Part shown: positions 52,186 to 63,399 of the stretch, piece after piece | How the letters are laid out: every line of letters starts with the position of its first letter | Numbering within the stretch: position 1 is the stretch's first letter | Source: Lepidodermella squamata | Taxonomy: Eukaryota; Gastrotricha | Assembly: GCA_047495785.1 (NCBI GenBank) | Contig: JBLDXI010000002.1 | Coordinates: 1,736,001 to 1,800,000 of the forward strand | Reading direction: 5' to 3' | DNA: 64,000 nucleotides | The notes under the pieces: generated by a model | Database searches by the model: none | The model's input: the letters and a program-made list of their open reading frames with translations, nothing else | What the model was told of the DNA's origin: nothing | Translations under genes and position numbers: made by a program

Positions 52186-53708
52186 ATGGATATCATCTTG
52201 CTACTCACCGTGACATTATTACTTGCTATTCAAGTTGCAGGTAAATTATTAAATTATTAATGGGAGTTAATTAATTATTTTATTTTCAGCCGATGCTCAC
52301 CTACCCTTGCTCCACGACCATTACAACGGGCACTTCCATGGCGATCACGTCGTTGAAGAGCCACTGCCGACTTTCCCCAACTTCTTGCCAACCGAGGAGA
52401 CGTGGTGCCGAGGCGGGCGGGGTCGTATTATTGGCGGCTATCAATCCGAACCCATCGCTTGCGCAACAATTTGCGAGGAGGAGCCAACATGCGGTGGCTT
52501 CAACTTACGCGCCGTCGACGGCATTTGCGCCGCTTATACCGTTGGCTGCCGAGAGGACACGAACACCGAATGGACATTCTACCGGCGGAAGTTGAAGACG
52601 TCTAGCGAGTCGAGCGCGGAAACGACATCGGCCAAATCAAGCGAGACGCACCACGTGCATGAAAGTACGACTTTTAAAGCGGCTACTACGACAATGACTG
52701 AGGAATTGACGACGACTGAGGCTATGACTACGCCGACGACTACTACTACAACTACGACGGAAGAGCCGACGACAACTGCGACGACGACTACGACCGAGGA
52801 GCCTACTACGACAACGACAACGACTGAAGCTACAACGACCACCACGGAAGAGCCGACTACAACCTCGACGACTACAACTACTTCTACTACAACTACGACC
52901 ACGCCGACTACTACGACAACCACGACTACGACCACGGAGCCAGAGACTACAACCGAGGCGTATGAGCCACCGACTGAGGCTACTACAACGGCCGAAACTA
53001 TCGCAGCGACTCTCGCTCAGGGTAAAAAGGGCCCTCACCACGGCCATCATCACTCTCGATTTGAAGGCCACAACGTAATCGCGAAGAAGATCATTAAATC
53101 TGAAATTATGAAGCACGAAACTCAAGTTTTCGACGGCAGCGGCCAGCAGCAGCAGCCGGAAAAGGTTGAACAGGTTGTAAGCAGCTTCTCCGACCCTGAC
53201 CCGCCCAGCATCGTGCCAGCGTATAAAAATGCGGTTTTCGGCGAGTATGAACCGTTGAAGGGCAACTGCCGGGGTGGCACTGTATTGAAAATGTTCGTTG
53301 AAATTAATACGAAACAATGCGCTGATGCTTGTTCCGCACACTGCTCCTGTGTTGGATTCACCTACGCTGATGACAGGTAAATAATTCAAAAATGTTAAGG
53401 AGGACATTTTAATTTCATGAAATAAATTTAATGAAATAAATTTTAAAATTATTCAAAAATTTTAAAATATAAATTTACATTTTTTTTTAATTTCTAAAAT
53501 TTCTAACAATTTAAATTTAAATTTCAAAAAATTTCAAAAAATGTCTAAAATTTCTAAAATTTTAATTTCTGCTTTTTCCAGCCAACATTGCGTCCTTAAG
53601 GAATCTCGCTGTGAAACTCCTATTCAACACAATCCGAACGTCAACTACTACGCCCATATCTACCGCCACCCTCTTGGGCCTTCTAACAACAAGCAATCAA
53701 CCTACTAA
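52186..53708 (+). CDS. Secreted PAN/apple-like protein with Thr-rich mucin centre
   Basis: Exons 52186-52240, 52290-53376 and 53582-53708 (422 residues). Signal peptide MDIILLLTVTLLLAIQVA, then a His-rich stretch and a first PAN-like unit (CATICEEEPTCGGFNLRAVD ... EWTFYRR). A Thr-dominated segment of more than 100 residues follows, made of irregular TTTTT, EEPTTT and TTTEA units, expected to be densely O-glycosylated. After a second His-rich part comes a second PAN-like unit (CADACSAHCSCVGFTYADD, then CVLKESRC), split by the last intron. The layout is mucin-like, with adhesive modules at both ends. The Thr region is a codon-level repeat of ACN triplets prone to length change. AATAAA at 53900-53905 probably ends the mRNA. 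Confidence 0.82.
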
Positions 53709-54369
53709 GCAATTATACCCATAATTCTCATTTTTTCCTGCTCTTTTTTTGTCGTAACCTGTTTTTTGCCAACTTGTTTTATCGAGGTTAAAAAAAATTG
53801 GAAATTCCGAGTGTGGCCAAAACGCCCACGTCACGACAACGAAGTTCCGAATAATGTTGTGATAATATAAGGCAATGTGTTGTAAAGTTGAACGATGAAA
53901 ATAAAACCAGCCCTTCGACTCAGGTCAATTTTTTCTTAGCCAAGAAAATCTAAAGCGGGTCATTTCGGATGTCTATTATTAGACGCAGCTTAGTTTTTGT
54001 CTGAGCATGCAGTTCACGTTAAATAAATCGAAAAAAAATTCAACAAATAGGCGACAAAAGTCCACGCATAAAACACGTGTTTAGGTAGGCCGACCGAATT
54101 GTTATTGAAGTGCAGCATGCTTGAAGACTAAACTCAGTTGAAAAAAAAATGAACGCCTGTTGTTTTAACGACCTCTCTTTACAGTTTTATTGATGAAAGA
54201 CTTTTACGTATACGCATGGCCTGGTATTTTAATCGTCGTTTATTCGAGAAGGCGGTGAAGAAAAACTAAACGGCCTGTTCCTGGAATGTAGTTCAATCAC
54301 AACACATTGTTGTATGTTACGTTACTTTAAAACTTTTAATTACAACAAATTCAATTTTCCTAATAAGAA
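53709..54369. other. Spacer between PAN genes
   Basis: Contains the poly(A) signal of the upstream gene. No gene or repeat is recognised in the remainder. Confidence 0.45.
53900..53905 (+). terminator. Poly(A) signal of the Thr-rich PAN gene
   Basis: AATAAA about 190 bases after the stop. Confidence 0.4.
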
Positions 54370-55919
54370 ATGCTGAAGATAACGGTTGTACTGCTGGTTC
54401 TGATCTACCGAACCTTATCGGCCCCGCTGAAATACAGGGTGAAACGGGATGATGGCGATGGGTTTGCGGTCACCCTGAGTTTCCGATGCCTGCCAGATCG
54501 AACGTTGGGCGCAATGAGGCCATTTTCGAATTCTCTCGAAGAATGCACGTTCGCGTGTAATCACATCTCGGAATGTGTCGGTTTTGACCTAGAAATCGCC
54601 ACTAACGGATGCTACCTGCAATTAGCTATCGGCTGCATCTCCAGGCAAGATCTCAACTTCCGGCGATACGACAGGATACACGCGACGGAAACCCCTGATA
54701 TCATAACCGAAGCTCCGAAAATCATTACGTCAACTAAAGCGAAAGTTCCAGTTTCACTGCCAGCTGGGGTCGCCGCGATTTTTTCGGCTAGCAATGAAAA
54801 ACTATGCGCTGGTTCGGAATATATCGGCGCCGCTCAGATGGATTCTACCTTATGCGCGGCGATATGCATGACTAATCCTAATTGCTACGGGTTCAACATG
54901 CGCCCGGGTGACGGGTCGTGCCAGTGCGTCGCGAAGGGGTGCCAGGAGTATTCATACCCCGACTTCGTGCTATACACTAAAATCCCGAGCAACGAGGTCG
55001 CGAATGAAATTCCTCGAAATTTCGAACTTATCGCAGCTTCGTCTCATCTGAAAAATTACGTCGCTACGCTGAACGTCGATTGCGTGTCATCTCACCCGTC
55101 TGGGGAATCTCACGGCCAAAGCGAGGTTTGCGCCTCGATTTGCGATGAAGACGCGACGTGCGGCGGATTTTCGCTGAATACCGCCACGAAGCGTTGCGAA
55201 CTCGTCAGCAATAACTGCTCGGAACAACCGAGTGGCAATACGATTTATTTCAACAAAATTGAGGCGGATTCGGTCGAATTAAATCTAGGCATCACGTTAG
55301 GTATAGTTTTAAATTTGTCAAAATTAATTCCGTAAAGTTTCAAGTTTTAAATTTTAAATTTCATAATTTTTATTTTATTTTATAATTTGTAAAAATTGAG
55401 GCTTAATATTTTACAAAATTAATTCCTTAATTTCTTCATAGATTTATTCATATTCTTTATTTTTTATTATTTTTTCATTTTTTCATAGATTTATTCAACG
55501 ACTCCCTTAGTGCCAGGCCAGAGCTGATGGATCCTGTAATATTTGGTGGACAAAAATACCCAGATATGGCGAGCTTTGATGAAGGTTCGCAATTTTATTA
55601 TCATAAAATGTCTCTTTTTGTCTAAATTGGGAGTGTAATTTCACGCTCTTTCCATTTGAATTCACATGTTCATGGTTTTGTATTAATTTCAGAACCGCGA
55701 ACTCAGTGTCTTGGCTTGTATAGCGAACAACTCGGCGGCTTGCAAACGGGTCCAGATAGCTGTGCGCAATTGTGCCTGGCATCGTCGCGGTGTTACGGCT
55801 TCAATTACGCGCTGACGCACAACATTTGCGCACTTCAGACAGCCGGCTGCAAGCTGAAATCTAACGCCTACGTAGTCTTCTACCGTAAATCGTCATACAG
55901 GCCGCGCAGATTTGACTAA
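54370..55919 (+). CDS. Secreted four-PAN/apple-like protein
   Basis: Exons 54370-55300, 55489-55584 and 55693-55919 (417 residues). Signal peptide MLKITVVLLVLIYRTLSA followed by a dibasic site (RVKRDD). Four PAN-like units: CTFACNHISECVGFDLEIA, CAAICMTNPNCYGFNMRPGD, CASICDEDATCGGFSLNTA and CAQLCLASSRCYGFNYALT, each with the downstream C...C...FYxK/R ending. The third unit is less typical (TIYFNK instead of W-x-FY). Exon 2 encodes a short linker between units 3 and 4. It lies 3' of the Thr-rich PAN gene on the same strand. Confidence 0.8.
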
Positions 55920-56687
55920 GCGTACTTATTTCCTCGTAGTAATCAGCTATTCATAATTAATGCTCCGCATGCCATCTCTTGTCCTCATGCTATTTTTTTA
56001 TCATATTATTATTCAAATAAAAAAAAAGTTTCAACAAATTGAATCGTAATATAATTATTTATTTTTGATATGCCGTAATTTTTGTTTTAACATTTTCGCA
56101 GTAGTATAATGTAGAGTAAAACAATGATACAACATGCCGATGCTGATTGGGCAAAAATATAACAATCGACCTTAAAATTAATATCGGAAAGAGATAGTTT
56201 TTCGAGGCCGTAATAATTTTCCACACTTTTTATTGCTCGCTCCGAAAGATATTAATATTATGGACAACCAGAAAAGTTTGAAAAACAAAGATGTGCTTAT
56301 TCACGGGAATGCAATTTGTTTACGCAGTGGTGTGTGAAACATCGAAAAGAATATAACACTGGGTCGGAAAAATATCTGTTCAATTGGCTTTATTGAAAGC
56401 CAACAAAACACGGATATATCGGTTTCGAAGAAAGGCAATCATTATTATAGTATACATATATAGAAGAAACAACGGAAAAGTTCCGCGACTTGATAGTTCA
56501 CCCTGCTTATTGCGAGAGGTCGGAAAAGTTGTTGCATTTTTTCTACCCCGCCCTGGTCAAATTTCAGCATCGAAATGCTAGTTTTTTGTTAAGGAGGTAA
56601 ATTGTGTTATTTTTTCATGAAATTGTGTGACGCAGAGGCAAGAGAAGATATAGGAAAGGAAAGAAGAAACACGGCACTCGTTTTTTT
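55920..56687. other. Spacer between PAN and phosphatase genes
   Basis: Includes an AATAAAA-type poly(A) signal at about 56016. The 65-codon frame at 56384-56581 has no features. Confidence 0.45.
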
Positions 56688-56691
56688 TTAG

Positions 56692-56895
56692 TTACTTATT
56701 ATTACTTGCATGCTTTTTAAAGCCCTCATATAGCGTGGACGATGATTTACGCATCGAACTGCCGTGTTGGCGTTGGGAACTGTTCCGACTAGTCGCAACT
56801 GAAGGCTGATTGTAGCTAGCATAGCTAGGAACAACCGGCGATGTGTCATACAGGTCGCGCTGTCTTGACGATGACTTGTGAACCGAAGATGATGT
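56692..56895 (-). CDS. Possible alternative 3' exon of the phosphatase gene
   Basis: An open stretch after tandem acceptor-like AAAAAG/GTGCAG, ending in a stop at 56692. It encodes a Ser/Arg/Tyr-rich sequence (YASYNQPSVATSRNSSQRQH ... TLYEGFKKHASNNK) about 68 residues long. It lies about 300 bases downstream of the phosphatase stop on the same strand, so it may be an alternative C-terminal exon or part of another gene. No domain is visible. Confidence 0.3.
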   Translation of the reverse strand, partial: TSSSVHKSSSRQRDLYDTSPVVPSYASYNQPSVATSRNSSQRQHGSSMRKSSSTLYEGFKKHASNNK

Positions 56896-57192
56896 CTGCA
56901 CCTTTTTGCAAGCAAATTACAATAAATTAGAGAGAGTAATAAAATGATTAATTAACAGCGCACGACAGAAATTATGCGAACAAGCACGCAAAAGTGTCCC
57001 ATCAATTTTCACTCCAGTGAAAAGTACAAAAAATTCTGGAAAATTGTTCAGAAGTGTTGAAAATAGCATTTACACGGCGTGATTGAAAAGAAGGTAGAGA
57101 TCATAGAGATGAAGCAGAAAATAGTAGGGAAAAGCGGCTGTTTTAAGCTGGATTATTTTTGTTTTGGTTAAATTCGCCGCTTTTCCCTGAAT

Positions 57193-60061
57193 TTAAGCAA
57201 GTACAAGATCATCGATATTTGGTACCGAGTATTCGTCGTTGACGTTGTCGCTTGAAGCACGCTCGCGGCCGAATTTTGTAACTAGGCGGATGCCTTCTAG
57301 AAATTCGTTGAAATCAATCTGCCCGTCGCGATTCGCGTCCATGCTAAGGGCCATGTTGTGTATCGTCTCGGCGTTGAGCGCATTGCCGACGTGTTTGCTC
57401 AACAGCCGGCAGCCGTTTTCAAACTCTTCGAAAGACAACTTGCCAGAATTATCCTTATCCATGAGGCGGAATATTGTTTCGAGGCTTTCGCGGTTTTGAT
57501 ACAGCATTTCTATAACCTCGTCCGGCTGTTCGTTACTAGACACATCGTTCGCTTCTTCCTGCTTACTAGCACCACTGCCACCGCTTGTCCCACCACTGAC
57601 TTGGTTCGCCCAGTTCGTGTTGAAAATGTCGTTGTAGCGAATTTTACTGTCCTCGGTTACCTTTGTCACGCGTCGGGCTAATTGACGCCAAGGTAACGAC
57701 AGGCCAACAACGCTTTCAACCACTTGAACCCATACCGAAAGCGTTATCATACCTATTTTGAAAAAATTTGAAATTTTTTTGAAAATCTAAAAGATGAAAG
57801 CTGAAAGCTGATTTTCGGTTTGCCAAATAAAATAGCAATAAATAGTAATTCTCGAAGTTTGTGCCAAGTACACACCCTAATTAGGATACGATCTTAATAG
57901 GATCCAACTTGAAGTTTAGGATTCTAAGTTTCCTATCAAGTTCAATTAAATCCTAAATCAAAATTTGAGGATTCAGCGCTGGATTTACCCGAAATAGGAT
58001 TTTTTCGAGTTTCCCTTTATAATAAAAACTTAATATCGAGCCTAACCGAAGGATCTCACTATTACGCGTATTTAGAGCTATCGGTGGTCAAATTACGACT
58101 AATAATTCAGCCCACAGAACCGATATTGATTTCCAATATCAATTTTACAAATCTGTGATTTTTTCAAAACAAAATCGCAAAATTGTATATTAGACCCTAA
58201 ATTTTAGAAATAATTTATTTTAAATTTAATTTTCCAAATATTTAGAACAATTTGTTGGAAAAAATTAAAATTTAATTAGTGAAAGATATCATAGATCCAT
58301 AGAACAATAAATATTTGAATTTAGAATTTAGATCCACCTTAATGTGTTCTAATTTTCCTTAAAATGGAAATTATTTAGCATACCTGTGCAGTAAGGATCA
58401 CGTTTTCGGAATTCTTCCAACAGCTTCGATTTGTGAGCCATAAATTTGACTTGAATATTTTGTAAGGCCGATCTTTCCATGATGCTAACGCTCTCCCGCA
58501 GCGTAACATTCGCCGCCATTTTGTTACGCTTCTGGCACGCGTACTGTAAAATTTTCGGCTGGTAAGTCAGGCCGTGCGGCACACCGGTACCAGCCAGCTT
58601 AAGGAAGGCCCCTTTGTTCGAACCTGGCGAGTAGTAGTTGCTGGCCGAGAATATCGTCAGCACGCGGTCGTCGTGCGTGTACTCGTAGCCCTCGGCCTTG
58701 CACTCGTGCGATCGCACAATCAACTCTAATTTGTACTTGATCAAGATGTTTTCGCTCACATCAGGCCCCCAATAGGTGCCACCGCCTCGGTGCGTGTTCG
58801 GGTGACATCCTCGTTGAGGTCGCGGGTCTGACCATAGCAGGTCCAAAATCTGAAAGAAATTAAAAAAAATCCGCCTTAATTCACTGAAATCACTCAAGCG
58901 TAGCATTTTTCAAAATTTTCACGCTCACCTGCTTCCATTCAAGAATTTCAGGCGAAGTATTGGCGTAAAGGGCAGTGGATAGAATGTTTTCGATTTCCTC
59001 GAGGTTAGAAGGCTTCAGCGCCGATAGGTACTTGTGGCGATCGAGCCGCTCGATAATCTCGAGATCGAGCGTGTCCGAACACCCGCCATGCATAGCGAGA
59101 ACACGCTTATCGATAACACTAGCCAACGGCAACCAGCTGAAAATGTCCTTGTAAAGCGTTAGAATGCGAGTTGCGAACGACTTGTATTTCGACGTGACTT
59201 CTTTTATAAAGCCGTAACGGCAGTTGACAATGTGGTCCTCGTGATTGCCACGGTTGAAGAACACGGCGTTCGGGTACAGTAAGTAGCACATGAACACGAC
59301 CATGGACACCTCGACGGACCTTGTGCCGCGATCCACCAGGTCGCCGTTGAATATGTAGCAGTTGGACGACGAAGGAAGGCCATTTTTGTAGAAAATCATC
59401 AGCAGATCCTCAAGCTGGCCGTGCAAATCGCCGCACAGCGTCACGTCCGAGTACATGCCCGTCGATATGTGATTGATATTCGGCAATCGCTTCATCTGAT
59501 CGCGAACCGATAGCAGAATTTCAATAACATACTTGGCGTGTAACGTCTGCTTGTCCTTGAATGAGTTAATCATCGCTGCTAACTGGTCACGCGTCAGCGG
59601 CCACGACAACCTGTAGCCCTTATAGCTGTTTTCTACAAGAATTGAATCAACATTCGCTATGGCTCGAATGTGGTCATCTTCCTCGCTCATCGAAGCCGCG
59701 GTTGACCTTAAACCGGACATCAACGAGCTGCGTAAATGCGACTTTTCGTCTTCCATCGAGTTGATGACGTCATTGAAAAACCCGTACAGCCGAACTTGGT
59801 CTTGCTCTGAGGCGTACTCAAGCTGCGTGAAAATGTTCCAAGTATATTGCCGACGTGCTTCGAGTCGAGCTTTATAGCGCCGATACCATTTTTGAATCAG
59901 CATGGTTGCTTTCATAACTAGAGAAAAAAAATTGAATTTTTTTAAAATTAATTTGGTTTTTTACCTCTAAATACTGCATCGGGGTTGGATGAGCCAGACT
60001 CGTCTTCAGGCGAGTTGCCTTCAGAGACGGATTTTTTCTTGAAAAACAGCTTGAATCGCAT
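57193..60061 (-). CDS. PPEF: EF-hand protein Ser/Thr phosphatase (PPEF/RdgC type)
   Basis: Exons: 60061-59965, 59917-58929, 58849-58384 and 57752-57193 (703 residues). An N-terminal IQ-like calmodulin site (LIQKWYRRYKARLEARR) precedes the PP2A/PPP-type catalytic core: GDLHGQLEDL, GDLVDRGTRS, RGNHEDHIVN and AMHGGCSDTL carry the metal- and phosphate-binding residues. A conserved WVQVVESVVGLSLPW segment follows, then an insert rich in Gly and Ser, and two clear EF-hands (DKDNSGKLSFEE and DANRDGQIDFNE). This is the PPEF/RdgC architecture, a Ca2+-regulated phosphatase; the Drosophila member dephosphorylates rhodopsin. A possible upstream exon end (AG at about 60127) would extend the N-terminus in frame. 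Confidence 0.92.
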
Positions 60062-63000
60062 TTTGCTACTGGTCTTATTGCCACCTGCTTCCTGCTTGTA
60101 AGGTGATGGAATTACTGCCTCTCGCTCTAGATATATTTTACAAAAAATAAGTATTTATTGTTGTATAATTGAAACAGAAAGCGCAAGACGCGCTGATCGA
60201 TAATCAAACGATGGCTCACTCTCGCGGGCAAATTGAGGGGGTGAAACTAATTCCATGAGCCGAGGCGCTTCTTAACTTATATCTACGAAAGACTTCACGC
60301 CGTCAATAATTGAGCCTAATATCAGTATGCCGAGTGTGAGGCTTTATTTATACGCGGTATTAAAGGCGCGTAAAAATCTACGCATAATTTTGTTATTATT
60401 ATTATACTTGATATATATGTCGAGGCAGCAGAAAAAAAAACATCTGTAGAAATGGAGACGCGACACACGGGCGCATCTCTGTTCGAGCGCGAGAGAAATT
60501 AGTGATTAGCAAATAATAAGTGTATTAGTGTGTGTGCAAAGAGTTGCGAGCGCGCGGAAAAAGAGAGCAATGTGCGAGTGAGAAATGCGCAATTCAAAAA
60601 TGCGTAATATGTGCGCGCGGATCGTCAGTGTGCGCGCGCGTCGCGGCGCGCTAATCGCACGCGCCCAGCAGGCTTAAATTGATTTTTCTACACGCGCGTG
60701 CGCGCGAAAAAAAACTTGAGAGGCGCCGGATCGCGATTTCACTTCCAGCTCTATTAGCATACCCCCTATTAGTCTAATGTTATTTCAACTGCATACGTGA
60801 AGGTGAGTGATCAAAGTTGTGTCTTATTTCGCTCGGCGCAAAAATGCAGAAACTGTGGCGCGCGTGCTGCCCTTGACACGGTTGCGGAAAAACAAGCATG
60901 ATGCGAAAATAATAATCGATTACAAAGATGTTCAACATTTTGTTAAATAGCCTGCGGAGAGATTTGCGTTTGCTCTAAAATTGAAACGACAACTGTTATC
61001 AGACGTTCATCACGAGCGAAAAGAATGAAATCGTAAACCTCATTCGACTATATAGGCATGTGACTATTTTCTGGTTTGAAAAACTAAGAATAAATAAGTA
61101 ATAAAGCATTGTTGAAAAATTCAACAGTTTTGTACCGATTTTACTTTGTGAAAATCTGCTTCAATTTACACCTGTTGTTTTTTGCCTAAAGGGTTATATC
61201 GATATTTTGCCATGGCATACACTCAAACTTTACGGCACGCGTTTTAGTTATTTTCAACTTTTCCTCACAGGAATTGCGTCGAGTAGTTTTTATCCCAATG
61301 TGATGTAGTTTAGCCAAAATACAAATATCCGCTGCTTGCTTCCGCAGCTCATCTCATATAGCGGATGGCTGGGTCGACAGCGACATCAACCAGAAAATAT
61401 AGACTTTGCAGTTCGGAGTATAGCCTATAATATAAATTTTACTGGAAGCGAATCGCGATTTCAGCCTCAGGGCAGTAATTGTTGGTATTAACTATAGTTG
61501 TGGTATTAACTAAATGGTAATAAAATAATAAAAATGCCGCCTTAATTTCGCTTAGGTTGAATCGCTGAGCTTGTTTAATTTTGATTCGTGAACAATGCAA
61601 TTCGAGTTAAAAAAAGGTGGTTCTATCACTGTATATCTCTGCTATTAAAATCTCTGCGATTGCCTTTTTATTTCCATAACGTCACACCCTATGGATCCAG
61701 GAATCCAGGAATTTGAGAAAAACTTTTTTATCAGGCCCATGTCTTATTTTATCCGAGATCCAGAAATGTCACTTGGAATAACCAACTTTGCCTAAATTCA
61801 AATTTTTTCGATTATCTCTGCTCAATCGCCAAGCCTAGGAACCTGAAACGGTTTTGATTCGATCCGCAGCTCTGATCGATTGCAAAACGAGGCCTTTTTT
61901 GCGGAACCCATGAATCGGCAGAGTCGGGCCTTCAAAATGACGTCCTGTGAAGTAAAAGGAATCCTAATGTTCGAAAGCCTGACTTCGAATATTCCCAAAC
62001 CGTATGACCCTTTGCCGAACTAATATCGACTTCGGAATTACTCGATATCCACGGCCACCGAGTGCCTCATGAAGTTCCCTAATTTGCTAACATTCAGCCA
62101 AACTTGGCTTCGAGTAACAACTTTTGTCGGATGTTTCAAGCCACAGTTTAGGTTGTCGGATGAAATAAAACATTAGTCTGATAAAAGAAGACACATCCCT
62201 TAATTTCAGCTACCTCTTACCACAGATATGCATATATATTGGCATTCATGACTGTGGAAATCTGAAAAAAAATCACTGATTAAAAATCGATAAAAGAAAT
62301 CGATATCAGTTATGCTGTTCAAGTCGCAAAGTGGTTAGGCCATGAACATAAAAAGATTGAGATTCGAAGGACAATGTACAGCTCGAAAAAAGAACAATTG
62401 CTGAACCTTGAATTTAAGCTGGCATGTCATGGTCCAATTTTTTTCAGCCAAGGAAAAACATCGAGAATTTTCAGGCAAATGAAGGAATAATCGAATAATC
62501 GGAATATTCGGATAATCGAGATCCTTATGCTACACTTGGCACTCAGGCGGATAGCCGCTTTCAGATTCTAGTAGGCAACATCCAGAAGTAGTATTCTACG
62601 AACGGGCATACAAAAATTCGACGAATTGGCCGAGCTGTGAACTTGCGAAATCAGAATTCCAAAATCGTCCTTATGGCCGTGAAAGGGTTAACAGATCATG
62701 TTTGGAATACCTGTCCCAACAATTATTATATCTCGATTTTTTCCACTTGGAAATTTCCGGAAAATGTTGATTCCGTTGGTGGAAAATTGCGAGTGACTCC
62801 ATCTTTTGAAATGAAGGAAGTCTCTCGAACGTTTTGATGTACGTTTTATTTTAATTTTTTCCTTTGAAGTATAACGACTGTTTTTACACACCTGAATAAG
62901 CTCACCGTGCTTGCACCCGTGTTAGCCGTCACGGTTCGTTTCTGGCTGTTGGTAGCGCGCGGCAAAGGCTGTCACGTTGTAGCACGCAGTCTACACCCTT

Positions 63001-63399
63001 AACATAGTCATCTGCCGGCGCTTTTTCTTCACTCTCCTCATCACTTCAACACATGATAAAGTTGTATAACTTTAATACCGCCGTGTCCAGATGATGACGA
63101 GTATGTGTGTGTTTTTTATGTGTTCTATAACTAGTTATAATATTAATGAATAAATAATAACAAATTCACGCAGTTTTTGACCGCAACTATAATTTTTATA
63201 ATATTAAAGCAAAAGTTTAACGAAGCCTCACGAGTAGTGGGTTCGCAGTTAGGGTGAAACGTTGACGGTCATTCTAATACAGGAATTGCTTTTAGCCATG
63301 TTTAATTCCCCTAAAAGTATTACTAAATTACCCGAGGATGCAATTAAATTCCTGTCCTGTTAATACCCGATTGCATAGGTTGACTTATCGAAGAAAAAA
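60062..63399. other. Gene-free region upstream of the phosphatase
   Basis: About 3.3 kb. Alternating GCGCGC tracts at 60540-60720, the second palindromic MITE-like element (61705-62200) and an ATCGAT-type repeat (about 62250-62310). No protein or RNA gene is recognised. Confidence 0.5.
61705..62200. mobile_element. Palindromic MITE-like element, diverged relative
   Basis: The left end (aacttttttatcaggcccatg) and the right end (tagtctgataaaagaag) are inverted relatives of the termini of 8840-9110, sharing gttgtcggatgaaat. The centre is longer and unrelated. No coding capacity. Confidence 0.55.

Noticed and set aside
52579-53407. Val-rich and Arg/Ser-rich minus-strand frames
   Set aside because: Antisense of the Thr-rich PAN exon; composition is forced by the ACN repeat.
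62320-62400. tRNA-like stretch (gcaaagtggttaggcc ... gattcgaagg)
   Set aside because: D-arm-like words only; acceptor and anticodon stems could not be formed by hand.
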